A stretch of 64,000 bases of DNA, taken from the NCBI GenBank assembly GCA_028285035.1, contig JANQQF010000040.1:12538-76537 (forward strand), read 5' to 3'. The stretch comes from Phycisphaerae bacterium (lineage in GTDB: Bacteria; Chloroflexota; Anaerolineae; 4572-78; J111). Both the position numbers and the translations under genes were made by a program. Positions 27,032 through 35,480 of this stretch are shown in pieces. The notes beneath the pieces were generated by a model. It did no database searches. It had not been told where the DNA came from and saw only the letters and a program-made list of their open reading frames with translations. Numbering within the stretch: the first letter of the stretch is position 1; every line of letters starts with the position of its first letter.

Positions 27032-27697
27032 ATGAAACAACAATCTAAAGGGTCAGACCAGACCGATTGGCGATACCAAACAAATGGGCAACACCAACCT
27101 GATTGGCAATACCAGCGTATTCAAAGGCATCTCACGGAAAGTGCGATTGTTAAGCAACAAACCGTTGAACATTGTATGGCTGCAATTCTGGCAGCAGTCG
27201 ATTTGATTATTCAGGCATTTACATCCGACAAAAAGCTGCTGATTTGTGGGAATGGGGGGAGTGCCGCTGATTGTCAGCATCTTGCGGCTGAATTTACAAA
27301 TCGCCTCAGTGCCGATTTTGAACGCCCCGCTCTGCCCGCAATCGCCCTAACAACCGATACCTCTTTTTTAACGGCACACACCAATGATTACGACTTTGCT
27401 AGCGTATTTGCTCGACAAATCGAAGCCTTAGGGCGGCCGGGGGATGTTCTAGTTTGTATTAGCACCAGTGGTTCATCGGCCAATATAATCCAAGCCATAG
27501 AAACAGCCCATGCCAACCAGATGAGGACGATTGCCCTAACAGGGGAGCTAGGCCATTTGATGAAGTTGGCCGATGTTGTTATTGCAGTTCCCAGCAACAA
27601 AACTCATTATATTCAAGAAACGCATCTCGCCATTGAACATCTTTTGTGTGATCTCGTTGAGCAATCACTTTTTGGGCATAATGGGCCGAGGATGTAA
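27032..27697 (+). CDS. gmhA: Phosphoheptose isomerase
   Basis: 221 residues with a SIS domain. Motifs are LLICGNGGSAADCQHLAAEF, then TTDTSFLTAHTNDYDF, and ISTSGSSANI for phosphosugar binding, with ETHLAIEHLLCDLVE at the C-terminus. GmhA converts sedoheptulose 7-phosphate to D-glycero-D-manno-heptose 7-phosphate. The first 30 or so residues are unlike the family: Gln/Trp/Asp-rich QTDWRYQTNGQHQPDWQYQ, encoded by near-repeats GATTGGCGATACCA and GATTGGCAATACCA. They may be a recent extension, or the start may lie further in, though no ATG falls before the domain. A 163-nt gap precedes it, with no clear gene. Confidence 0.92.
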   Translation: MKQQSKGSDQTDWRYQTNGQHQPDWQYQRIQRHLTESAIVKQQTVEHCMAAILAAVDLIIQAFTSDKKLLICGNGGSAADCQHLAAEFTNRLSADFERPALPAIALTTDTSFLTAHTNDYDFASVFARQIEALGRPGDVLVCISTSGSSANIIQAIETAHANQMRTIALTGELGHLMKLADVVIAVPSNKTHYIQETHLAIEHLLCDLVEQSLFGHNGPRM

Positions 27698-27699
27698 CG

Positions 27700-28758
27700 A
27701 TGATTATCAGTCGAACTCCATACCGTATCTCTTTTTTTGGCGGTGGCACAGATTACCCCACTTGGTATCGAGATAATGGCGGGGCTGTCTTAGCCGCAAC
27801 CATTGATAAATATTGCTATTTAACCGTCCGCCATTTACCCCCCTTTTTTGAGCATCGAATTAGAGTCGTCTACTCAAAAATTGAAACGTGCCAAACCATT
27901 GATGAAATTGTTCACCCAGCAGTTCGCGAAATTTTACGCTATTTAAAGATAGAGCGAGGCGTTGAAATTCATCATGATGGCGATTTGCCAGCTCGCAGCG
28001 GTATGGGTTCAAGCTCCTCGTTCTCGGTTGGTCTTCTGCATGCTCTGCATGCCCTTAAAGGTAATATGCCAGGTAAACATCAACTCGCGATGGAGGGGAT
28101 TTACGCGGAACAGACCCTGCTCAAAGAAACTGTCGGTTCCCAGGATCAAGTTTCAGCAGCCTATGGTGGCCTTAACCACATTACTTTCTCCCGTAATGAT
28201 GAGGTTTCAGTCAGGCCAGTGACGATCAGTATGGAGCGTACTCGGGAATTAAACGCTCATTTAATGTTGTTTTATACGAGTATTAAACGCACCGCCTCAG
28301 ATATTGCCGGAAGCTATGTTAGTGAGCTTGCCCATCGCGAAGGCCAACTTCGGCTGATGAAAGATATGGTAGAGGAAAGTATTTCAATTTTAGCCACTGA
28401 CACCAATATCAAGGCTTTTGGCAAATTGTTGCACGAGGCTTGGCAAGCAAAACGCAGTTTAAGCACAAAAATCTCTAATCCTGAGATTGACGCAATGTAC
28501 GAGCAGGTCAGAGCCGCCGGAGCCATTGGCGGCAAAATCACTGGGGCTGGCGGCGGTGGGTTCATGTTGCTTTTTGTCCCACCTGAACAGCAGGCTAAGG
28601 TGAGGCAGGCAATGAGCAACCTCATCCATGTCCCTATTCAGTTTGAATTTTCCGGCAGCCAAATCATCTTCTTCGACCCTGAAACAGATTATGCGGATGC
28701 AGAAAAAACTCGAGCCACCCAATCCATCCGAGCCTTTCGAGAGGTGTCGCATCATTAA
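27700..28758 (+). CDS. hddA: D-glycero-alpha-D-manno-heptose 7-phosphate kinase
   Basis: 352 residues of the GHMP kinase superfamily. N-terminal SRTPYRISFFGGGTDYP, the phosphate-binding LPARSGMGSSSSFSVGLLHA and C-terminal KITGAGGGGFMLLF are the three hallmark motifs. HddA phosphorylates heptose 7-phosphate at O1 in the GDP-heptose (alpha) branch, unlike HldE of the ADP branch. It starts 2 nt after gmhA and has a GAGG ribosome site in the gmhA end. Confidence 0.93.
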   Translation: MIISRTPYRISFFGGGTDYPTWYRDNGGAVLAATIDKYCYLTVRHLPPFFEHRIRVVYSKIETCQTIDEIVHPAVREILRYLKIERGVEIHHDGDLPARSGMGSSSSFSVGLLHALHALKGNMPGKHQLAMEGIYAEQTLLKETVGSQDQVSAAYGGLNHITFSRNDEVSVRPVTISMERTRELNAHLMLFYTSIKRTASDIAGSYVSELAHREGQLRLMKDMVEESISILATDTNIKAFGKLLHEAWQAKRSLSTKISNPEIDAMYEQVRAAGAIGGKITGAGGGGFMLLFVPPEQQAKVRQAMSNLIHVPIQFEFSGSQIIFFDPETDYADAEKTRATQSIRAFREVSHH

Positions 28759-28787
28759 CGAGGCGCCCCTAAATTAACCATCTAGGT

Positions 28788-29747
28788 ATGAAATCATTGA
28801 ATAAGTCATCAAAAATTTATGTAGCTGGTGGCGAAACACTCATCGGAGCAGCTGTTCTACGACAATTAACCCAACAAGGCTATACCAACTTGGTTGGGGT
28901 TTCACCGGACGAGCCAGATTTAATAAATGCTAGCCAGGTTGAAGATTTCTTTGCCCAAACTAAGCCTGAGTACGTATTTGTTGCGGCTGGGAAATCTGGA
29001 GGTATTGCGGCCAATCAAAAATACCCGGCTGACCTGATGTTGGACAATCTCCGGGTTGCGACCCATATTATCCAAGCCGCTCACCAATACCACGTCCAGA
29101 AATTGCTCTACCTAGCCAGTTCGTGCAGCTACCCCAGAGAAACCCCGCAACCTATGCAGACACAGGCCATTTTAACCGGGCCATTAGAGCCAACAAATGA
29201 GGCCTATGCGGTGGCTAAACTGGCCGGAATAAAATTGTGTCAGGCTTACCACCAGCAATATGGAGCAAATTTTATTAGCGGTATTCCAGCCAACTCTTTT
29301 GGCCCAGGCGATGACTTTAGTCCGGAAGACTCACACGTAATTGGTGCATTAATCCATAGAATGCACCAGGCCAAAATCCTCAATCTTGACTCAGTTGAGG
29401 TCTGGGGCACGGGCACCCCCCGCCGAGAATTTATCTTTGTCGATGATTTGGCCGATGCTTGTATTTTCATTATGCGCGAATATAATGGCTCGGATTTGAT
29501 TAACATTGGCGGCGGGACATATCTGTCAATTGCTGAGTTGGCCGCTTTGATTAAAGAGATTGTAGGGTATTCAGGTAATCTGTCTTTTGATACTAGTAGA
29601 CCTGACGGCATGCCCCTAAAGGCACTGGACTCGAGCCAGCTCTTGGATCTTGGCTGGCGGCCAAGAACAGCCTTTCACGATGCGCTTGCCGCAACTTATC
29701 GTTGGTATCTACAAACGCAGCAAGAAAATGGAGCGTTGAATGTATGA
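28788..29747 (+). CDS. GDP-L-fucose-synthase-like SDR
   Basis: 319 residues. The NADP-binding glycine loop GGETLIGAAV at residues about 14-23 is followed by GKSGGIAANQKYPADLMLDN, which is diagnostic of the GDP-fucose synthase (Fcl/WcaG) group, then SSCSYP and the YAVAK catalytic pair. Fcl epimerises and reduces GDP-4-keto-6-deoxy-mannose. No GDP-mannose 4,6-dehydratase is visible in this window. In a heptose context related enzymes act on GDP-keto-heptoses, so the substrate may be GDP-heptose derived; this is inference. It overlaps the E1 alpha gene by 8 nt. Confidence 0.88.
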   Translation: MKSLNKSSKIYVAGGETLIGAAVLRQLTQQGYTNLVGVSPDEPDLINASQVEDFFAQTKPEYVFVAAGKSGGIAANQKYPADLMLDNLRVATHIIQAAHQYHVQKLLYLASSCSYPRETPQPMQTQAILTGPLEPTNEAYAVAKLAGIKLCQAYHQQYGANFISGIPANSFGPGDDFSPEDSHVIGALIHRMHQAKILNLDSVEVWGTGTPRREFIFVDDLADACIFIMREYNGSDLINIGGGTYLSIAELAALIKEIVGYSGNLSFDTSRPDGMPLKALDSSQLLDLGWRPRTAFHDALAATYRWYLQTQQENGALNV

Positions 29748-30681
29748 GAAGCTTTATCGGTCGCTATACCGAATCAGACGCGTGGAAGAGGAAGTGGCTA
29801 GCATCTACCCCTCTGACAAAATAAAAAGCCCGATTCATCTTGCCATCGGGCAGGAAGCTGTGTCTGTCGGTGTTTGCCAAGCGTTGGCCCCTGATGATGT
29901 TGTTTTTGGGAGCTACCGTAGCCACGGTTACTACCTAGCCAAAGGTGGTGATCTAAAAAAAATGATCGCCGAAATGTATGGCAAGATTGATGGCTGCGCC
30001 AAAGGGAAAGGCGGCTCAATGCATCTGATCGATGTTGAGCACGGCGTCATGGGTGCTTCAGCCGTTGTCGGGACGCCCATCGCCAACGCCATCGGCTACG
30101 CCTACGCCTTAAAGTATCAGCGAAAAAAGAGCATTGTTGTGTGTATTTTTGGGGATGGGGCTGTGGATGAAGGTGTTTTTCACGAAAGCCTTAACTTCGC
30201 CGCCTTAAGGGCGTTACCGATCATTTTTATCTGTGAAAATAATCAATATGCGATTCATACCCACCTAGCCACCCGCCAAAAAAATACCAACATTTGGGAA
30301 CGGGCTAAATCTTACGGCTTACCCGCTAAACGCATTGAAAACAATGACGTTTTGCAGATTTATGAAAACGTCGCAGCCGCCGTTCAAGCCCTACGAAACG
30401 GCCAACCCGGCCCATTTTTCTTCGAGTGTATGACCTATCGTTGGAAGGAACACGTTGGCCCTGGCGAGGATTATCATTTGGGGTTTCGGGATGAGACAGA
30501 GGTCCAGCCTTGGCGAGAAGATGATCAGGTGGCCCGAATGGCTGCGTTGGTGGATGCTGCCCAGCGTGAAAAAATCGAACAGGACGTAGAAGCCGAAATC
30601 AAAGAGGCATTTGCCTTTGCCGAAGCTAGCCCATTTCCAGAAGCTCACGAGCTATACACCGATCTTTTCAAGGAGAACTAA
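29740..30681 (+). CDS. TPP-dependent dehydrogenase E1-type alpha subunit
   Basis: 313 residues, like the alpha subunit of pyruvate/acetoin/branched-chain 2-oxoacid dehydrogenase. The sequence contains GSYRSHGYYLAKGGD, GKGGSMHL and the TPP-Mg motif GDGAVDEGVFHESLN, then ENNQYAIHT. The beta subunit follows 3 nt later. In a sugar cluster such pairs are known from branched-chain sugar formation, for example AviB1/AviB2 of avilamycin, where an acyl unit from pyruvate is attached to a 4-keto sugar. No E2 or E3 gene is present, which argues against a classical dehydrogenase complex. Confidence 0.92.
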   Translation: MYEKLYRSLYRIRRVEEEVASIYPSDKIKSPIHLAIGQEAVSVGVCQALAPDDVVFGSYRSHGYYLAKGGDLKKMIAEMYGKIDGCAKGKGGSMHLIDVEHGVMGASAVVGTPIANAIGYAYALKYQRKKSIVVCIFGDGAVDEGVFHESLNFAALRALPIIFICENNQYAIHTHLATRQKNTNIWERAKSYGLPAKRIENNDVLQIYENVAAAVQALRNGQPGPFFFECMTYRWKEHVGPGEDYHLGFRDETEVQPWREDDQVARMAALVDAAQREKIEQDVEAEIKEAFAFAEASPFPEAHELYTDLFKEN

Positions 30682-30684
30682 CTG

Positions 30685-31734
30685 ATGCCCCAGCGTGATC
30701 TTTCCTATGTGGAAGCAATCCGCGAAGCGACCGATCAAGAGATGGCCCGAGATGAGGCGGTGATTGAATTTGGCTTAGATGTCGATGACCCCAAAGCGAT
30801 TCAGGGCACAACCAAAGGGCTGGTTGAAAAATATGGTCCTGAGCGGGTGTTTGGCACCCCTCTAGCGGAAGATGCCATGACCGGGGCGGCTATTGGGATG
30901 GCTATGGCTGGTCTTCGCCCGATCCATGTTCATATTCGCATGGACTTTTTGATGTTAAGTATGAACCAATTGGTTAATATTGCTGCTAAAAGCCATTATA
31001 TGTACGGCGGTCAGGTGCATGTGCCCTTGGTCGTGCGCTCGATGATTGGCAAGAGTTGGGGTCAGGGTGCCCAACATTCGCAGGGCCTCTATGCCTTTTT
31101 TATGCACATCCCTGGTCTCAAGGTAGTGACCCCAACCACACCCTATGATGCCAAAGGGTGTCTCATCGCGGCCATTCGAGATGATAACCCGGTGATGTAT
31201 GTTGAACACCGCATCCTACACTTCCAAAAAGGGCCTGTCCCTGAAGAAGCGTATACTGTAGAACCCGGCAAAGCCCGCATTACGGTTGAAGGGGATGATG
31301 TTACCCTGGTTGGCATTTCGTACATGCAGTTGGAATGCATGCGGGCCCAGCGTTATTTGGCCGATGTCGGGATCAGAGCCGAGGTGATTGACCCGATCTG
31401 GTTAAGCCCACTGGACATCGACACCATTGCCGAGTCGGTGCGCAAAACGGGGCGTTTGTGTGTGGTCGATAATGGCTGGACGACCTGTGGGGCTAGTGCC
31501 GAAATTGTGACTCAAGTGATTGAGCGCTTACAAGGGGTTCGAGATATAAAAGTTCAGCGCATGGGCTTTGCCCCAGTTTCATGTCCACCCACCCCCAGCT
31601 TGGAAAATCTCTTTTATCCCAATGCCCGAACCATCGCCGCGAAAGCCTATACGATGGTTAAGGATGAGACCAGTGGCTGGTTACCAGAAGAACGAGCAGA
31701 TTTACAAGAAATTGAATTTAGAGGACCTTTTTAA
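30685..31734 (+). CDS. TPP-dependent dehydrogenase E1-type beta subunit
   Basis: 349 residues, transketolase-like pyrimidine-binding domain then C-terminal domain. Motifs are FGTPLAEDAMTGAAIGMAMA, MYGGQVHVPLVVRS, and GVVTPTTPYDAKG-like KVVTPTTPYDAKG. The pocket between alpha and beta forms the TPP site. An AAGGAG ribosome site lies at the alpha gene end. It overlaps by 1 nt (TAATG) with the DegT-fold gene, so the E1 pair and the PLP-type enzyme are a translationally linked unit. Without E2/E3 it probably transfers a two-carbon unit non-oxidatively. Confidence 0.92.
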   Translation: MPQRDLSYVEAIREATDQEMARDEAVIEFGLDVDDPKAIQGTTKGLVEKYGPERVFGTPLAEDAMTGAAIGMAMAGLRPIHVHIRMDFLMLSMNQLVNIAAKSHYMYGGQVHVPLVVRSMIGKSWGQGAQHSQGLYAFFMHIPGLKVVTPTTPYDAKGCLIAAIRDDNPVMYVEHRILHFQKGPVPEEAYTVEPGKARITVEGDDVTLVGISYMQLECMRAQRYLADVGIRAEVIDPIWLSPLDIDTIAESVRKTGRLCVVDNGWTTCGASAEIVTQVIERLQGVRDIKVQRMGFAPVSCPPTPSLENLFYPNARTIAAKAYTMVKDETSGWLPEERADLQEIEFRGPF

Positions 31735-32930
31735 TGCCAGCAAATGTACAAAGTCTAAACTGGCCCTTGATGCAAAATAATATCACCCGCGCTGACCTAG
31801 ACATTTTGATTGAGTATCTCAAGCAAGATGACCCCAGACTAACCCAATACAATCAAGTTAAAGCCTTTGAGAAAGCCTGGTCAGAATGGCTGGGGGTTCG
31901 CTATAGTGTGTTTGTCAATTCCGGCTCATCAGCCAATTTGCTAACGATGTCTACCCTAAAGCACCTTTACGGCCCCGGCGAAATCATCGTTCCGACCCTG
32001 ACTTGGGTGTCCGACATCGCGTCGGTCATTCAGTGTGGTTTTGACCCAGTCTTTGTTGATATTAATCGCCACACGCTTGGTATGGATATTGATCAGGTCC
32101 TACAAAAAATCACCCCTAACACAAGAGCCGTTTTCTTGACCCATATTCTAGGGTACAACGCACTCAACCAAACCTTGCTAGATGAATTAAAAAAGCAAGG
32201 CATCCCTTTAATCGAGGACACCTGCGAGTCGCATGGGGCCACATTTAAGGGACAGAAGCTAGGCTCCTTTGGTTTAATGTCTAACTTTTCATTTTATTAT
32301 GCCCACCATATGTCTACGATCGAAGGGGGTATGGTTTGCACCAACGACCCTGAACTGTATGAAACCGTACGTATGTTTCGCTCGCACGGTATGGTGCGCG
32401 AGGCCTCTGATGAGGCAATCAAACGATCATATCAGGATAAACATCCTGACCTAAACCCTGATTTTATCTTTGCGTTCCCGGCTTACAACATGCGTAGCAC
32501 GGAGATAAATGCGGTACTTGGTTTAGCTCAACTTAAGGGATTGGATGACAACAACGCCATTCGGACTGAGAACTTAAATTTATTCCTCGACAATTTAGAC
32601 CCTGAAAAATATTTTACCGATTTTGAGAGAACTGGAAGTTGTAACTATGCCTTCACCCTGGTTATCAAAGAGCCTAATCAGACCTTGTACAACAATGTGA
32701 TTCAGGCCATGCGTGACCACGGGGTGGAATTTCGACGAGGGACATCAGGGGGCGGGAATCAGCTTCGTCAACCCTATTTAAAGAAACTTTTGGGCGAAGA
32801 AGAATATAAAAAGTATCCTCAAGTCAATCATATTCATTTTTATGGCTTCTATATCGGAAACTATCCTGATTTGGATAAAGATAAAATCTTGAAGCTATGT
32901 GCAATCTTGAATGATTTAGCGGCGGAATGA
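31734..32930 (+). CDS. DegT-fold PLP enzyme with His in place of the Schiff-base Lys (ColD/E1-like 3-dehydratase)
   Basis: 398 residues of the DegT/DnrJ/EryC1/StrS fold: VNSGSSANLLTMSTL, IEDTCESHGATFKG (PLP-ring Asp162), then SFYYAHHMSTIEGG. Ordinary sugar aminotransferases have SFxxxK here; residue 191 at the Lys position is His. The same change is known in ColD (GDP-4-keto-6-deoxy-mannose 3-dehydratase) and in RfbH/E1 (CDP-4-keto-6-deoxyglucose 3-dehydratase), where His is the base for removing the 3-OH. The predicted product is a 3-deoxy-4-keto sugar nucleotide. An iron-sulfur Cys set as in E1 is not evident, so ColD-like chemistry is more likely. It directly follows the E1 alpha/beta pair. 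Confidence 0.88.
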   Translation: MPANVQSLNWPLMQNNITRADLDILIEYLKQDDPRLTQYNQVKAFEKAWSEWLGVRYSVFVNSGSSANLLTMSTLKHLYGPGEIIVPTLTWVSDIASVIQCGFDPVFVDINRHTLGMDIDQVLQKITPNTRAVFLTHILGYNALNQTLLDELKKQGIPLIEDTCESHGATFKGQKLGSFGLMSNFSFYYAHHMSTIEGGMVCTNDPELYETVRMFRSHGMVREASDEAIKRSYQDKHPDLNPDFIFAFPAYNMRSTEINAVLGLAQLKGLDDNNAIRTENLNLFLDNLDPEKYFTDFERTGSCNYAFTLVIKEPNQTLYNNVIQAMRDHGVEFRRGTSGGGNQLRQPYLKKLLGEEEYKKYPQVNHIHFYGFYIGNYPDLDKDKILKLCAILNDLAAE

Positions 32931-32960
32931 CAGCAATCCCAAATAAAAGAGGCTTAAATA

Positions 32961-34469
32961 ATGGCTAGGAAGAAACAGGTAGATTTAGTTCTAATCAATC
33001 CAGCCAACCGCAAAAGAATCTACCAATCCTTAAGCAACACGATGAGTGCAATTGAACCGCCTGTTTGGGCGGGCCTGATGGCGACCTTTATCAGAAAAAA
33101 GGGGCTATCCGTAGAAATCATTGATGCCACCAGCACCCATGACTTGGGACCAACAGAAGTGGCCCAGCAGGTGGCCGATATTAATCCGGTCTTGGCGGCG
33201 GTGGTGGTTTACGGGCAACAGCCATCGGCCTCGACCCAAGTGATGCCTGGAGCTGGTAAAGTTTGTACGGCGATTAAAGAACAGGCACCAGAACAGAACG
33301 TTATCCTTGTCGGCGGGCATGTGGCGGCTTTACCTGAACGCTCGCTGCGTGAAGAAGATGCCGATTTTGTAGCTGGAGGAGAAGGGTTATTTACCTTACT
33401 TGAATTGATCCAAGCCCTCAAGGCTGGAGCCACCGATTTTAGCAAAGTGCCAGATCTGTGGTATCAAGAGGGGGATCATATTAGAATGACCCAGCCCGCC
33501 CCTTTGTTTAAGGCCCTTGATGAAGAAATGCCAGGCGTCGCTTGGGATTTGCTGCCGATGGAGCGATACAGGGCGCATAATTGGCACTGCTTTGGACGCT
33601 TAAATCGAGAGCCTTATGCCGCAATTTATACCACGCTGGGCTGTCCTTATCATTGTAGCTTTTGCTGTATTCAAGCCCCTTTTAAAAGTGGCGAGAAAGT
33701 CATCGGCTTTAACGAAAATATTAATAGCTATCGTTTCTGGAGTCCCCAGACGGTGATTGAGCAAATCGATATTTTGGTCAATCAGTATGGCGTCAAAAAC
33801 ATTAAATTTGCCGATGAGATGTTTGTGCTGAATAAACGGCACGTGCTTGGCATTTGTGACCTCATCATTGAACGAGGCTATGACTTAAATATATGGGCGT
33901 ATACGCGGGTCGATACGGTTAAGGATGGTTTAATTGACAAGATGAAACAAGCTGGGATCAACTGGTTGGCCATTGGCATTGAAGCGGCGAATGACCGGGT
34001 TCGAGACCAGGTGCAAAAGGGTGTCAACCAAGTTGATATCGCACAGGTTGTGCGTCGTGTGCAAGCCGTTGGTATCAACGTTATCGGTAACTATATTTTT
34101 GGCCTACCAGAGGATGACCATGCAACGATGCAGCAGACCTTAGATCTGTCGCTTGATCTGAAATGTGAGTTTGCTAATTTCTACTCAGCCATGGCCTATC
34201 CGGGTTCGGAACTTTACAATTTAGCGATAGAACAAAACTGGCAGCTCCCCCATACCTGGGCAGGCTATTCTCAACATGCGGTAGACACCTTGCCTTTACC
34301 AACCAACTATCTAACGGCATCAGAGGTATTACGCTTTAGAGATGATGCGTTCCAAACCTATTACAATGATCCTGGCTACCTTAATATGATTACTGAAAAG
34401 TTTGGGCCTGAAACCACGCAACATATAAAAGAGATGGCCTCGTTTAAACTTGAGCGCCATTATGCGTAG
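32961..34469 (+). CDS. B12-binding radical SAM protein
   Basis: 502 residues. The N-terminal part (about 8-160) is a cobalamin-binding-like Rossmann domain with VILVGGHVAALPE and ADFVAGGEGLFTLLE, but I see no DxHxxG lower-ligand motif. The radical SAM core begins at about residue 222 with TTLGCPYHCSFC, the CxxxCxxC cluster that binds 4Fe-4S and SAM. The GIEAAND segment and NYIFGLPEDD fit the Elp3/MiaB-like core. Such enzymes methylate unactivated carbons or do other radical steps on sugars or natural products. The position after the 3-dehydratase suggests action on the same sugar or on the glycan. An AGAGG ribosome site precedes the ATG. Confidence 0.9.
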   Translation: MARKKQVDLVLINPANRKRIYQSLSNTMSAIEPPVWAGLMATFIRKKGLSVEIIDATSTHDLGPTEVAQQVADINPVLAAVVVYGQQPSASTQVMPGAGKVCTAIKEQAPEQNVILVGGHVAALPERSLREEDADFVAGGEGLFTLLELIQALKAGATDFSKVPDLWYQEGDHIRMTQPAPLFKALDEEMPGVAWDLLPMERYRAHNWHCFGRLNREPYAAIYTTLGCPYHCSFCCIQAPFKSGEKVIGFNENINSYRFWSPQTVIEQIDILVNQYGVKNIKFADEMFVLNKRHVLGICDLIIERGYDLNIWAYTRVDTVKDGLIDKMKQAGINWLAIGIEAANDRVRDQVQKGVNQVDIAQVVRRVQAVGINVIGNYIFGLPEDDHATMQQTLDLSLDLKCEFANFYSAMAYPGSELYNLAIEQNWQLPHTWAGYSQHAVDTLPLPTNYLTASEVLRFRDDAFQTYYNDPGYLNMITEKFGPETTQHIKEMASFKLERHYA

Positions 34470-34513
34470 TTACCTTGTAACAGCGAAAAAATTGTTCATT
34501 TCAATACAAAATT

Positions 34514-35467
34514 GTGAATAAATTACCCCTAGTCTCGATTGTAACGCCCTCATTAAACCAGCAACAGTTTTTAGAAGAAACAATTCTGTCTGTCATAAAT
34601 CAGGATTACCCAAATATTGAATACATCATCATAGATGGCGGCTCCACTGATGGTACATTAGACATTATTCATCAATATGAAGATTATTTGGCCTATTGGA
34701 CCAGTGAGAAGGATGGGGGAACATCCGAAGCGATCAATAAAGGGTGGCGGCAGGCTACGGGCGATTATCTTTGGATATTAAACTCGGATGATCTGTTGGT
34801 TGTGCCAAATGGGATCTCGCTCTTGGTAGAATATCTAGGAGAAAGCCCATCTATCGACTTTGCTTATGGAAACCTGTACTTTATGAATGAAAATGGTGAA
34901 GTTGTCGGCGAAAGATGGTTCCCTGATTATACACTTCTCAAATTAGTGTTAGAAGATCGAAAACAGGCTCCTTTTACCGGTTGCCTGATGCGTCGACCTG
35001 TTTTAGATAACATCGGATACTTTGATACCAGCCTGAAATCAGCAAATGATCGAGATTACCTATTTCGGATTGCTCTTTATCATAAAATGGGGCATCTGCA
35101 TCAGTTTACAGGTTACTTTAGAGTGCATCCAATGGCGAGTACACAAATCAACGCTTGGCTCAATGGTCAAGAGGCTGTATCTGTCCATAAAAAGCTTTTG
35201 CAATCGCCGGATGCCCCACCTGAGTTATTGCGACAAGCCAATCAGGTATTGGGTATCGCCCATCGCTACGCAGTCAGTTGTTACATTCGAAACGGCCACT
35301 CACAAAAAACGCGTTACCACATCATCCAAACCTATAAATACATTCCCAGAAAATTGTTCGATCCTCGACTTTTGGTTATCTTCTTGTCTAGTCTATTAGG
35401 TGATAGATTAATGACCCTTATACGTTCTTTGTTTCTTCGCATTTTTCCGTTGGACTACAATTCATAA
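34514..35467 (+). CDS. GT2 family glycosyltransferase
   Basis: 317 residues. The GT-A nucleotide-binding stretch is VSIVTPSLNQQQFLEETILS then EYIIIDGGSTDGT; the metal motif is WILNSDDLLVV; and the acceptor loop has GCLMRRPVLDNIGYFD. The start is GTG 34514 (VNKLPLVSIV), because no ATG lies close ahead of the domain. There is no membrane helix apart from a weakly hydrophobic C-terminus (residues about 290-310), which may anchor it. Donor and acceptor are unknown. Confidence 0.9.
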   Translation: MNKLPLVSIVTPSLNQQQFLEETILSVINQDYPNIEYIIIDGGSTDGTLDIIHQYEDYLAYWTSEKDGGTSEAINKGWRQATGDYLWILNSDDLLVVPNGISLLVEYLGESPSIDFAYGNLYFMNENGEVVGERWFPDYTLLKLVLEDRKQAPFTGCLMRRPVLDNIGYFDTSLKSANDRDYLFRIALYHKMGHLHQFTGYFRVHPMASTQINAWLNGQEAVSVHKKLLQSPDAPPELLRQANQVLGIAHRYAVSCYIRNGHSQKTRYHIIQTYKYIPRKLFDPRLLVIFLSSLLGDRLMTLIRSLFLRIFPLDYNS

Positions 35468-35480
35468 GTAGGGTTAAAAT

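Noticed and set aside
29740..31734. E1 alpha/beta as an ordinary pyruvate dehydrogenase
   Set aside because: No E2 or E3 genes follow, and the pair is translationally linked to a sugar-nucleotide enzyme.
31734..32930. DegT-fold protein as a sugar aminotransferase
   Set aside because: The Schiff-base Lys is replaced by His at residue 191, which fits 3-dehydratases and not transamination.
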